Positions 17,497 to 25,707 of a DNA stretch of 42,038 nucleotides are shown here, piece by piece. The translations under genes and the position numbers were made by a program. Source of the stretch: Opitutaceae bacterium (GTDB lineage Bacteria; Verrucomicrobiota; Verrucomicrobiia; Opitutales; Opitutaceae); NCBI GenBank assembly GCA_005792355.1, contig SXSC01000104.1, forward strand, positions 1 to 42,038, written 5' to 3'. Each line of letters begins with the position of its first letter. The first letter of the stretch is position 1. Below the pieces are notes generated by a model that saw nothing but the letters and a program-made list of their open reading frames with translations, did no database searches and was not told the DNA's origin.

Positions 17497-20481
17497 TCAG
17501 AACCTGAAGCTGCTCGTGAATTGGTAGGTGCGCGGCTCCCGGAGAGTGTAAACGGCGGTCACGGGTGTGTGTTTGCCGTCGCGGCGGTCGACGTTGCTGA
17601 GCGGATAGAGCACATGGTCGTCGAGGACGTTGCGGACGTTGAGCTGGAGGCGCCAGTCCACGCGGTCGCGGAAGAGTTTTCGTTTGTAACTGATCCAGGC
17701 TCCGAAGTTGGCGTAGGCCGGGGCGTAGTAGGGCTTGGTGACGTCGAGCAGGTTGGTCGCGTCGACCGCGAAGCCGTTGATGGCCTTGCCGCGGGCGTTC
17801 ATGCTGCCGCCGATCCCGATGCCCTTCAGCACGCCCGTCGCGGGCAGGTCGTAGCTCTGCACCAGATTCAGCGTCCACTTGGAGGCAAAGCTGGCGGAGG
17901 GGCTGTTGCGGATGGCGTTGAAGTTGACCAGAATGTTTTCGAGATTGGCGACGCGGGTGGCCACAGTCTGGCCGGAGGCGGTCAAATCCTGCCACTCCGG
18001 GCGGGCTTTGATCACCGGGAGATATTGCGCGAGGTATTGGTTGATGAAGACACCGCGCTCGGAGGTGGTGTTGTTGCTGCGCCAGCTCCCGTTGAGCGAC
18101 ATCCGCCATCGTCGGGTGGGATTGGCCGTGAGGGAAAATTCGTAGCCCTCGGACTTGGTGGAGACCACGTCGGCCCAGGTCGTGCCGATGGCATTGTAAG
18201 GATAGGTGTTATACTTGGGATCGCCGGTGAAGTTGTAGATCGCGATCCAGGACTGATCGAGGTTGGTCTTGAAATCGCCGGCGGCGTTGCTGGAGACGGC
18301 GTCGGCGCTGTTGATGCTGCTGTTGGTGTAGTAGGTCAGATCGAGGAACAGCTTCCGGTCGAAGAGCGCGAACTTCAGACCGAAGTCCTCGCCTTTGCCC
18401 GACGGATTGGGCCGGAGGTCGCCGTAGACGTTCAAGCCCGCCGCGTTGACCTGAAAATTGTTGGACGTGTTGTAGCTGAGGCTCAGCCAGGTCGTCGCGT
18501 GGAAGACGAGGCCGCGGGTGGACGTCTTGCCGCCGCGCGCGAGGCGGCTGCCGGGTTTGAATTGGCGGACGTCGATCCCATCGCCGTTGGCGCCGAAGCC
18601 GTTGGCGTCGCGGAGCGGGTTGAAATCGCCCGGCGTGGCCGACCAAGAGGTGACGTTGTCTTCGCGCCAACCGTTGGTGAAGACGATGCGGTTGTTCCAA
18701 AAGAAGCTCTGCGTCGCGAGGGCATAGGTGCGCACGTGGGATTCGCTCATGTTTAGACCTTGCTGGGCCACGAATCCGGGCGTGACGCCATCGGCGCCCG
18801 GCGGAGGAATTGGGGTGCCCGAATACATCACGGGAAAATTGAGAAATTGCGGGCCGCCCGAGGTGCCGATCTTCCCGGCGGCGGCGTCGAAATAGTAGCG
18901 GTATTGCAGGAGGTTGGCGCCGTTGGTGATGGTCGCCGCCGGTCCCGTGGTCGCAAACGGGGTGACGTTGTAGAGGTTGTTGTTGCTGGACCAGCCCCGC
19001 GAATCCGACTGCTCGCCGAAGAGGGCGGCCTGATGGCGACCGAGATGGCGGAGCCACTTGGATTTGTTGCGGCCGAAGTCCAGGGTGTAGGAGCCGGTGA
19101 GGCGGAAATTTTCCACCTCGGTTGGAGCGTCGATCCGGGTCGACTGCGACTGGTAGTAGTATTTGCCGACGTTCGGATTGGGCCGGCCGTTGGGCATCTG
19201 GGCGTTGGGATCGACGGTGATGCCGGCGGACTGGCCGACGACCCCGTTGAGGGCGATGAGCTTGTTTTCCTGCCGGTTGTAGGCCGCCTCAATGAAGAGG
19301 TCGCGCGTGACCTGTTGCTCGAGAAAGACGGAGAGGGTCTTGTAGTCGTTCAGTCGGAAGGCGGTGTTGCCGAAGAGACTGGCGAGCGTGGGATAGATGG
19401 CGTCGTTGGTGAGCGACCGGAAGCGACCGCCCTGCACGGGAAACGTGTTGAGGGGGAAGCCCGGGGTGTTGAAGGCGGGGTCGGCGCCGAGTGCGGTATT
19501 CTGCCACACTTGGGGCGCCACTTTTACGCCCGCCGGGGTCAGGTCGGTGGAAACGACGCCGGCGAAGGTGTCGTTTTTCGTGCCGACGGGCTTGCCGCCG
19601 GCAACATTCACGAAGGTCGGGATAATCGGCGAGCCGGCCGTGAGCCATGGAGTGACAAAATCATAGGAAGGCCACGGGCGCACGGCGGGAGCGTTGATCA
19701 GGCCTTGCTCGTAGCTGGCCCGGAGCGTGGTTCGGCTGAAGGGCGTGAAGGTCGCCGTGGCAAAGTGCCGGCGCTGCAGGTTCTCCGTCGGGATGCGGAA
19801 GGTGTTGAGCGCCTCGTAAACTCCCGCGTAGCGGATCGCGAGCCGGCCCGGCTTAAGGACGTGATTGTGATCGAGCATGCCGCGATAGGAACCGCGTTGG
19901 TCGATCTGGTAGTCCAGGATCGTCGCGGTCCGGTTGGTTTTCGCGCGCTTGGTCGAGGAGACGAACGCGCCGGCCGCGTTGCCCAGGCCGAAGAGAATGG
20001 CGTTGGGGCCGCGCGTGAAAGTGAGCGCCTCGGAGTTGTAGCGATCGTTGGGAATGTTGTTGGCGAAAAAATCCTGGCTGACGACCGACGTCGCACCGCC
20101 CCGGGTCACGAATTGCGTGGCGATATTGATAAAGTCGTTGCCGTTGCCCGTGATGTCGCCGGTCGCCTGGATGAACGCGTCGGTGTTGGGCGCGAAGGCC
20201 ATGAGCGCGTTGATATTGTTGGCCCCGAGATCGTCCATCATCTGCTCGGTGAAGATGCTGATGGCCGAGCCGATGTCCTTGATGTCGGTGCGCAGGCGCG
20301 TGCCGTTGAGCGTCTGCGTGGCGAGGTAGCCCTTGTCGGAGCTGGCATCGACCTGGAAGGGCGAGAGGACGATGGCTTCGCCCGCGGGTGCGGCGGCGGC
20401 GGATGCAGGCGAGGGCGCCTGAGCCAATAGACCTGCTGGAAGAAGGGTGACGAGGACGAGGCAGGGAAAAATATTTTTCAT
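17497..20481 (-). CDS. Large TonB-dependent receptor (Opitutaceae type)
   Basis: 994 residues. Signal peptide MKNIFPCLVLVTLLPAGLLA; TonB-box-like IVLSPFQV; plug about 55-190 with DIGSAISIFTEQMMDDLGA, QFVTRGGATSVV and FTRGPNAILFGLGNAAGAF; the rest is barrel, ending in YQFTSSFRF. The length and the plug text match the large SusC-like receptors amplified in Opitutaceae, presumed to import plant oligosaccharides. Downstream lies only the DUF5060 remnant, so its partner enzyme seems to have been lost. The 137 bp upstream holds its promoter but no recognisable operator. Confidence 0.88.
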   Translation of the reverse strand: MKNIFPCLVLVTLLPAGLLAQAPSPASAAAAPAGEAIVLSPFQVDASSDKGYLATQTLNGTRLRTDIKDIGSAISIFTEQMMDDLGANNINALMAFAPNTDAFIQATGDITGNGNDFINIATQFVTRGGATSVVSQDFFANNIPNDRYNSEALTFTRGPNAILFGLGNAAGAFVSSTKRAKTNRTATILDYQIDQRGSYRGMLDHNHVLKPGRLAIRYAGVYEALNTFRIPTENLQRRHFATATFTPFSRTTLRASYEQGLINAPAVRPWPSYDFVTPWLTAGSPIIPTFVNVAGGKPVGTKNDTFAGVVSTDLTPAGVKVAPQVWQNTALGADPAFNTPGFPLNTFPVQGGRFRSLTNDAIYPTLASLFGNTAFRLNDYKTLSVFLEQQVTRDLFIEAAYNRQENKLIALNGVVGQSAGITVDPNAQMPNGRPNPNVGKYYYQSQSTRIDAPTEVENFRLTGSYTLDFGRNKSKWLRHLGRHQAALFGEQSDSRGWSSNNNLYNVTPFATTGPAATITNGANLLQYRYYFDAAAGKIGTSGGPQFLNFPVMYSGTPIPPPGADGVTPGFVAQQGLNMSESHVRTYALATQSFFWNNRIVFTNGWREDNVTSWSATPGDFNPLRDANGFGANGDGIDVRQFKPGSRLARGGKTSTRGLVFHATTWLSLSYNTSNNFQVNAAGLNVYGDLRPNPSGKGEDFGLKFALFDRKLFLDLTYYTNSSINSADAVSSNAAGDFKTNLDQSWIAIYNFTGDPKYNTYPYNAIGTTWADVVSTKSEGYEFSLTANPTRRWRMSLNGSWRSNNTTSERGVFINQYLAQYLPVIKARPEWQDLTASGQTVATRVANLENILVNFNAIRNSPSASFASKWTLNLVQSYDLPATGVLKGIGIGGSMNARGKAINGFAVDATNLLDVTKPYYAPAYANFGAWISYKRKLFRDRVDWRLQLNVRNVLDDHVLYPLSNVDRRDGKHTPVTAVYTLREPRTYQFTSSFRF

Positions 20482-20528
20482 GGCCGGGGTGTTGGCGGCG
20501 ATGAGGTTGCGCAGCGGAGCGCCTTTAT

Positions 20529-20567
20529 GGTTCCGAGGGGGCGGGTGTGGACCCGATACCTCGGACC
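20529..20567. terminator. Possible hairpin between the chimeric gene and the large receptor
   Basis: GGTTCCGAGG (20529-20538) can pair with CCTCGGACC (20559-20567) with one bulged base. It lies downstream of the chimera stop on the minus strand, but no T-tract follows, so the terminator call is weak. Confidence 0.25.
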
Positions 20568-20618
20568 AGAGGTCGCGTCCATTTGCCTGAAGATGGAATC
20601 CCTAGGTGGGGGCCTGAT

Positions 20619-21755
20619 TTAGAAACGCACGCCGGTCGTGACGCGCCAGACGACGGGGGTGTCGATGCCGTAGATCGTGAGATTGGTGAAGGAGGTCTCG
20701 TTGATGTAGCGGGTTGTCTTGAGCAGGTTGTCGGCGTTGAACTGCACCCAGGCTTCACGGCGGGCGACCTTGAAGGTGTATTTGGAGAAAAATGACAGTG
20801 ACTTGGCCGGGGGCTGCCAGTAGTCGACGAAGGGGGAGCCGACGACGGTGGTGAACTGGCGCACACGGCTCAAATAGCGATCTGAGGTGTAGCGGTAGCC
20901 GCCGCCGACACTAAGGCCTTTGAGCGTGCCGTTGGGAAAACGATAGCTGAGCACCGTGCCGAAGCTGTGTTTGGCGAAGCCACCTTGGCGCGAACCGACG
21001 AGGCTGGGGTTGGGATCGTCGATAACCTGAGCATCGACAAATGCCGCGGAAAGGGTGGCTTGAAAACCGCGGCCAGGGGAGAGGATGATTTCGCCGTCCC
21101 AGCCTTTGGAGTTGTATTCGCCGACGGCTACAGTGTCACCGCGCGAAGTGTTGGCGGCGAGATTATTGGCGTCAAAGCCGGGGTCGCGGGGGCCGAGGCC
21201 ATTGATGTCGCGGGTGTTGATATTGAAGGCGCTCGAATCGGTGACGGCGCGGTTTTTGTCAGTGGTGTCGAAGTAGCTGATGGTGCCGGTGACCTTGCGA
21301 TCGAGGAAGTCGAGCTTCACGCCAGTCTCGAAGCTGACTCCCTCGCGGTTGGGGAGGAGTTCTTGGAAGGAGTTTGTATTGCCGCCGGCCGCCAGCGTCT
21401 CCGCCACCCCGCCGACGATCCCGCCCACCTGGCTGATCGCGCACAGATACATCAGCAGCCACAGCCACACGAGCCACGACACGCGCCAGCGCGGCCCGGG
21501 CACCTCGTCAAACGCCTCGAGCGAGGTCTTCTGCTGCGCGAGCGTGAACCGCCCGATTTCGATCTGCACGAACACCTTCACCACGCAGCCCGCGATGATG
21601 AGCCAGAGCAGATCGAAGCCGACCTCGCCCGCGAGCTTCGGCGTGACGATGAGTTCGCCCGACCCAACGATCGACGCCGTGAGGATCAAACCCGGGCCGA
21701 TGAAACGCAGCGCCCCCAGAATACTAGTGGGGGCGTCGCGGGGGGGGGCGGACAT
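20619..21755 (-). pseudogene. In-frame chimera: Nramp-like transporter N-terminus fused to TonB-receptor C-terminus
   Basis: 378 residues. Residues 1-124 are an Nramp-family transporter start (LGALRFIGPGLILTASIVGS, GELIVTPKLAGEVGFDLLWL, then helices up to ISQVGGIVGGVAETLAAG). From about residue 126 the text is the last 250 residues of a TonB receptor (GVSFETGVKLDFLDRKVTGT, a late barrel block, to VTTGVRF at the C-terminus). The join is at about 21378-21383 and coincides with a visible change in base composition from very GC-rich (transporter side) to lower GC (receptor side). Neither half can work: the transporter lacks most of its helices and the receptor lacks signal peptide and plug. It is either a deletion fusion or an assembly misjoin. 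The start is preceded by a G9 run inside the first codons. Confidence 0.8.
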
Positions 21756-21875
21756 GACCGCGGACGTTGCGGGGCCGGTCGACCGCGGTCAAGGCCATCA
21801 GCGGCGCGAGCGGTGCGCCAGCGAAGTTGCATTTGATGGCGGCGCCAGTCACAACCTCGCCATCCCACTCGACCC

Positions 21876-22583
21876 GTGTCTGCCCCGACTCGTCGCGCCC
21901 ATTTGCCGTCCACCGTGCTGCCCGCGGCATTGCTGCTTGTCGCGCTGGCGGCGAGTGTCGGCCTCGCCTGCGTCGGCTGGCAGGAACCGACCGAGTCTGA
22001 GGCGGCGGAGGACTTCCGCCGCCGGCTCCTCGCCGATCTCACCCGCGTCCTGCCCGCGCCGGCCAACGACCACGCGGTTCAGGCCGACCGTCTGCGCGTC
22101 ACGCTCGAACGCAGGGGCGGGGCGTTCACCCACTATCTGGCCAACGTGGTCGCGGTTGGCGACTTCACCCCGGCCAACGCCCGCGACTTCGCCCTTGTCG
22201 CCCGCCAGCGCTCGCACCCAAGCCATCGCCCCGGCACCCTTCATCTCTACAGCGACGCCGCCGGCGGTCGCAAACTCGTCGCCACCTACGGCCTCGATCA
22301 GTCCCCCGCGATAACGAGTGCGATCACCGCGCGCCTGCCGCCGCCCGCGCCGGGATTCCCGAACCGCGTGGACGTCGCGCTCGCCGCCGACGGCCTCGTG
22401 GATCGCTACACGATCACGGTGGTCGCGCCGTTCCCGCCAGAAGCCGCCGCCGAACTCGCCTCGTTCGTTCGGCAGTTTCACTCCACGCTTCCGGGCGACA
22501 ACCGGTTCGTGGTCAAACTCACCTCGAACGCCCGTGGAACCTGGGTGGTGCTCGCGCAATTCGACAGCACACAGGAAAAGTAA
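21876..22583 (+). CDS. Secreted or membrane-anchored protein of unknown function
   Basis: 235 residues from GTG 21876. A hydrophobic segment at about 14-34 (VLPAALLLVALAASVGLACV) is a signal peptide or anchor; the Cys in it is not in a clear lipobox. The rest is soluble alpha/beta-like sequence with no family I recognise (DFRRRLLADLTRVLPAP, GTLHLYSDAAGGRKLVATYG). It begins a plus-strand cluster with the Lgt-like and radical SAM genes; the gap to the Lgt-like ATG is 43 bp. Its position suggests an envelope role, but nothing in the sequence proves it. Confidence 0.65.
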   Translation: MSAPTRRAHLPSTVLPAALLLVALAASVGLACVGWQEPTESEAAEDFRRRLLADLTRVLPAPANDHAVQADRLRVTLERRGGAFTHYLANVVAVGDFTPANARDFALVARQRSHPSHRPGTLHLYSDAAGGRKLVATYGLDQSPAITSAITARLPPPAPGFPNRVDVALAADGLVDRYTITVVAPFPPEAAAELASFVRQFHSTLPGDNRFVVKLTSNARGTWVVLAQFDSTQEK

Positions 22584-22626
22584 ACACGTGCCACCGCCGC
22601 CTCCGTGCGGCAACCCGCGACCCGCG

Positions 22627-23400
22627 ATGACATTCCCGGCCCACCTCGAACTCCTCGGCCTGCGTATCCATCCGCACTTCGCGTTCGAGGCACTCGGCTA
22701 TTTCGCCGGGGCGCGCGTTTATTTTGCAACGCGCCGTCGCGACGCCGCCGCACTGCCGCTCGAGCCGAACCTCTGGCTGCTTGTCGGCTGCGTGTTCGGC
22801 GCCTGGGCCGGCTCGAAGCTCCTCGCGTGGGCCGAGTCGCCCGCCCACTACCTCGCGCTCCTGCAAACCGATCCCGCTGCGCTGCTGGGCGGCAAGACGA
22901 TCGTCGGCGGCTTCCTCGGCGGCTGGGCCGGCATCGAACTGGTGAAGCGACGCCTCGGCATCGCGCGCTCGACCGGCGACGCGTTCGTGTGGCCGCTCGC
23001 GCTCGGCACCGCCATCGGGCGGATCGGGTGTTTCCTCACTGGCCTCGCGGACCGCACGTTTGGCGTCGCGACCGCCCTGCCGTGGGGCGTCGACTTCGGC
23101 GATGGGGTCGCACGCCATCCCACGCAGCTCTACGAAAGCGTGTTCGTGCTGATCCTCGCCCCCGCGATCTTCTTCGCAACGCGCTCCCGCGAGTTGCCGA
23201 ACGGCGCGCGGTTCCGCCTCTACTTCGCCGGCTACTTCGCGTTTCGGTTTTTCATCGAGTTCCTCAAGCCGCGCGAAACCGCGCTCGCGTTTCTCAGCGC
23301 CATCCAGCTCGCGAGCCTCCTCGGTGCCGGCCTCGCCCTCGCCTCCCTCCGCCGCCTCGCGTCCGCCGCACCGATCGAAAACCGCGAATCGAAAACCTAA
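22627..23400 (+). CDS. Lgt-like membrane protein, non-canonical active site
   Basis: 257 residues from ATG 22627. A GTG at 22588 with AGGAAA upstream is an alternative start, adding a proline-rich leader of 13 residues. Multiple membrane helices. GRIGCFLTG and RHPTQLYES correspond to the GRxGNFxNGE and RHPSQLYE blocks of prolipoprotein diacylglyceryl transferase (Lgt), and the C-terminal FRFFIEFLKPRE matches its RxxxEFxR end. Residues essential in E. coli Lgt are changed: the His of the HGG motif is Val (TIVGGFLGG), the Asn of GRxGN is Cys, and the following Glu is not conserved. It is therefore an Lgt-fold paralogue, probably acting on another lipid-linked substrate. It is followed after 6 bp by the radical SAM gene, which suggests a joint pathway. 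Confidence 0.78.
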   Translation: MTFPAHLELLGLRIHPHFAFEALGYFAGARVYFATRRRDAAALPLEPNLWLLVGCVFGAWAGSKLLAWAESPAHYLALLQTDPAALLGGKTIVGGFLGGWAGIELVKRRLGIARSTGDAFVWPLALGTAIGRIGCFLTGLADRTFGVATALPWGVDFGDGVARHPTQLYESVFVLILAPAIFFATRSRELPNGARFRLYFAGYFAFRFFIEFLKPRETALAFLSAIQLASLLGAGLALASLRRLASAAPIENRESKT

Positions 23401-23406
23401 TATCCC

Positions 23407-24819
23407 GTGGACCGCCCCTACCTCTACGCCGACTGGACCCAGAGCCTCTGCCCCACGTGCCTGCGCACCGTGAGCGCGAAGGTCGTATTCCAGGATGACT
23501 GCGTGTTTCTGCACAAGCACTGCCCGGAGCATGGGCCGTCGCGCGCGCTGATCTCCACCGACATCGATTACTACCAGCGCTGCCGTGGCACGCTGAAGGC
23601 CGGGCAGATGCCGCGCGCCTTCAACACCCCCACCCGCTACGGCTGCCCTTACGATTGCGGCCTCTGCCCCGACCACGAGCAGCACAGCTGTCTCTCGCTC
23701 ATCGAGGTCACCGATGCGTGCAACCTCGCCTGCCCCGTCTGCTACGCCGAGTCGTCGCCGCGCCGCACCTCGCATCGCCCGCTCGCGCTCATCGAGCAAA
23801 TGCTCGACGCCGTCGTCGCCAACGAGGCCGAGCCCGACATCGTCCAGATCAGCGGCGGCGAACCGACCATCCACCCCGAGTTCTTCGCCATCCTCGACGC
23901 CGCGAAGCGCCGCCCGATCAAGCACCTCATGCTGAACACCAACGGCGTGCGGATCGCGCGCGAGGATGGTTTCGCCGAAAAACTCGCCCGCTACGCGCCG
24001 GGTTTCGAAATCTACCTCCAGTTCGATTCGCTGCGCGCCGCTCCCATCCGCGCGTTGCGCGGCGCCGATCTGCTCGACGTGCGCCACCGCGCGCTCGACC
24101 GGCTCAACGCCCTCAATCTCTCCACCACACTCGTCGTCACGCTCAAGCACGGGCTCAACGACGACGAGCTCGGCGCCATCATCGACTTCGCGCTCACTCA
24201 GCGCTGCGTGCGCGGCGTCACTTTCCAACCGATCCAGGACGCCGGCCGCGCCGAGGACTTCGATCCCGCGCGCGACCGGCTCACGCTCGGCGAGGTCCGG
24301 CAAAAAATCCTCGCCCAATCGCCGGTCTTCAAACCCGCCGACCTCATCCCCGTGCCCTGCCACCCCGACTGCCTCGCGATGGGCTACGCGCTCAAGCTCG
24401 GCGGCAAGGTCACACCCCTCACGTCGCTGATCCCGCCGGAAGTGCTGCTCCACGCCGAGGGCAGCAACCTCGTTTTCGAACGCGATCCGAAGATTCGCCG
24501 CGAGGTCTTCCGCCTGTTTTCGACCTCCCACTCGCCCGAGTCCGCGACCGATGCGCTCCGCCAGCTCCTCTGCTGCCTGCCGCTCGTGTCGGCGCCGCCG
24601 AGCCTGGGCTACGACAACCTGTTTCGCGTGCTCATCATCCAGTTTCTCGATGCGCACAACTTCGACGTGCGCAGCGTGAAGAAGAGCTGCATCCACATCG
24701 TGCACCCCGACGGCCGGATCATCCCCTTTGACACCTACAACCTTTTCTACCGCGACGGCAAGGAGGCGCGCCTGCGCGAACTCCAAGCCGCCGCGGCCGC
24801 CAGCCACGCCGCGTCATGA
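23407..24819 (+). CDS. Radical SAM protein resembling the tetraether-lipid synthase (MJ0619/Tes) family
   Basis: 470 residues from GTG 23407. The radical SAM [4Fe-4S] motif is CNLACPVC (C105, C109, C112). Extra cysteines typical of the MJ0619/Tes group lie before it: SLCPTC (15, 18), C32 and C39, then YGCPYDCGLCPDHEQHSC (80, 84, 87, 95). ISGGEPTIHPEF is the SAM-binding GGE region. Known relatives join lipid tails or methylate cofactors by radical chemistry; bacterial membrane-spanning-lipid synthases are in the same broad group. Here it follows the Lgt-like gene by 6 bp and overlaps a small membrane protein gene by 4 bp. A role in membrane-lipid modification is therefore inferred. The exact reaction cannot be read from sequence. 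Confidence 0.82.
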   Translation: MDRPYLYADWTQSLCPTCLRTVSAKVVFQDDCVFLHKHCPEHGPSRALISTDIDYYQRCRGTLKAGQMPRAFNTPTRYGCPYDCGLCPDHEQHSCLSLIEVTDACNLACPVCYAESSPRRTSHRPLALIEQMLDAVVANEAEPDIVQISGGEPTIHPEFFAILDAAKRRPIKHLMLNTNGVRIAREDGFAEKLARYAPGFEIYLQFDSLRAAPIRALRGADLLDVRHRALDRLNALNLSTTLVVTLKHGLNDDELGAIIDFALTQRCVRGVTFQPIQDAGRAEDFDPARDRLTLGEVRQKILAQSPVFKPADLIPVPCHPDCLAMGYALKLGGKVTPLTSLIPPEVLLHAEGSNLVFERDPKIRREVFRLFSTSHSPESATDALRQLLCCLPLVSAPPSLGYDNLFRVLIIQFLDAHNFDVRSVKKSCIHIVHPDGRIIPFDTYNLFYRDGKEARLRELQAAAAASHAAS

Positions 24820-25172
24820 GCGAACCATCCCACCGCGATCCACGTTCCGAGCCGCTGCCGGACGCCGGTTCGTCGCTCCAGGCGGCCACCGCCGCGCAGC
24901 GCACGCGGGCCTTCTGGTTTTCGCTGGCTCCAGCGGTGCTGACGATAGTCGTGGGATTGGCCTTCGCGCTCGCCCGGTCGGACTCCCACCAGCGTGGGTG
25001 GGATCTGTTCTTCAGCGGGCTAATCGTGCTGTCGATCGGCCTGGTCACCCTGGTCGCTGGCGGAATCTTCACCATCTTTCCGCGCACGCGGGCGGTCGGA
25101 CTGGGGATGGTGATCGCCTCGGGGTTCGCATTGCTCCTCTCGCTGATGACCTGTGCCGGCAGCGGAATGTAA
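24816..25172 (+). CDS. Small three-helix membrane protein
   Basis: 118 residues. The ATG overlaps the radical SAM stop by 4 bp. A polar Pro/Asp-rich N-terminus (MSEPSHRDPRSEPLPDAG) precedes membrane helices at about 33-53, 66-87 and 93-112. No family is recognised. The N-terminus matches the next gene in pattern (MSExxxRDPxxEPxP), so the two are probably paralogues and membrane partners of the upstream enzyme. Confidence 0.65.
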   Translation: MSEPSHRDPRSEPLPDAGSSLQAATAAQRTRAFWFSLAPAVLTIVVGLAFALARSDSHQRGWDLFFSGLIVLSIGLVTLVAGGIFTIFPRTRAVGLGMVIASGFALLLSLMTCAGSGM

Positions 25173-25175
25173 CTC

Positions 25176-25592
25176 ATGAGCGAAACACCACCCCGCGATC
25201 CCTCGGCGGAGCCGGCGCCGCCCACGCCACCCAGCACGATTCGCTACGAATCCGCGCCAGCGCCCTCCGCCGGGCCCGGCACAGGCTTCGTGGTCGGCGC
25301 GATCGCGTGGGGGTTGTTCCTGGTCTTGCAGGGCTCGCGCGACAAGGACGTCGCGATGATGGCAGGCCTTTTCGGTTTCTTCGGCGTCGCCCTCGCACTG
25401 CCGCTGATCGGGCTCGCGCTCGCCACGCGCAAATCCTCCCGGCAATTCGGGATCGGGCTCTTGCTCGCCAGCGGACTCGGCTGGTTGATCTTACCGATAG
25501 GAAACTGGATTTTCAGGGGGATCGGATCCGGGAGGGGGTTTCGCAGTAACGAACGGAGCAAGCTCCGGGGAATGGACCCGTCTGCGATTTAA
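25176..25592 (+). CDS. Small membrane protein, paralogue of its upstream neighbour, 3' end altered by a repeat
   Basis: 138 residues. The N-terminus MSETPPRDPSAEPAPP repeats the pattern of the previous gene, 3 bp away. Helices lie at about 38-53, 64-83 and 91-108. From about residue 109 (25500 onward) the DNA is a copy of a 40-bp repeat found again at 35689, followed by a short GGAGC-AA-GCTCC hairpin (25554-25567). The last 30 residues are therefore probably not original. Function is unknown. Confidence 0.58.
   Translation: MSETPPRDPSAEPAPPTPPSTIRYESAPAPSAGPGTGFVVGAIAWGLFLVLQGSRDKDVAMMAGLFGFFGVALALPLIGLALATRKSSRQFGIGLLLASGLGWLILPIGNWIFRGIGSGRGFRSNERSKLRGMDPSAI
25500..25540 (+). repeat. 40-bp imperfect direct repeat, left copy (possible att or element end)
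   Basis: Begins GGAAACTGGAT and contains AGGGGGATCGGATCCGGGAG. The same text with about four differences occurs at 35689-35729 in the same orientation. It cuts into the 3' end of a membrane-protein gene here and into a TolB-like pseudogene at the other copy. Confidence 0.65.
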
Positions 25593-25674
25593 CGCTGAAC
25601 GTTCAACGCTCAAGGATTCGTCCTCCTGGATTCGTCATGCGGTTTGGTCACTTGAGCGTTGAGCGTCAAACGTT
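25591..25674. repeat. Inverted-repeat element, copy 1
   Basis: Arms 25591-25614 and 25651-25674 are reverse complements at 20 of 24 positions (unit AACGCTCAACGCTCAAG). The loop holds a short tandem GGATTCGTC. It sits between two convergent genes and could act as a bidirectional terminator. A second copy is at 29091-29202. Confidence 0.65.
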
Positions 25675-25707
25675 GGACGATTTCACCGGCTGTGTTTTCG
25701 GTGGCGC

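Noticed and set aside
18760-20430. A 556-codon plus-strand frame opposite the large TonB receptor
   Set aside because: No domain, Gly/Val/Glu-rich shadow; the receptor on the minus strand is unambiguous.
22519-24807. A 762-codon minus-strand frame across the Lgt-like and radical SAM genes
   Set aside because: Low-complexity E/R/G/A text; the plus-strand genes have clear motifs and short spacing.
25591-25674. CRISPR-like array from the repeated AACGCTCAA units
   Set aside because: Units are contiguous inverted arms with no spacers of regular length and no cas genes nearby.
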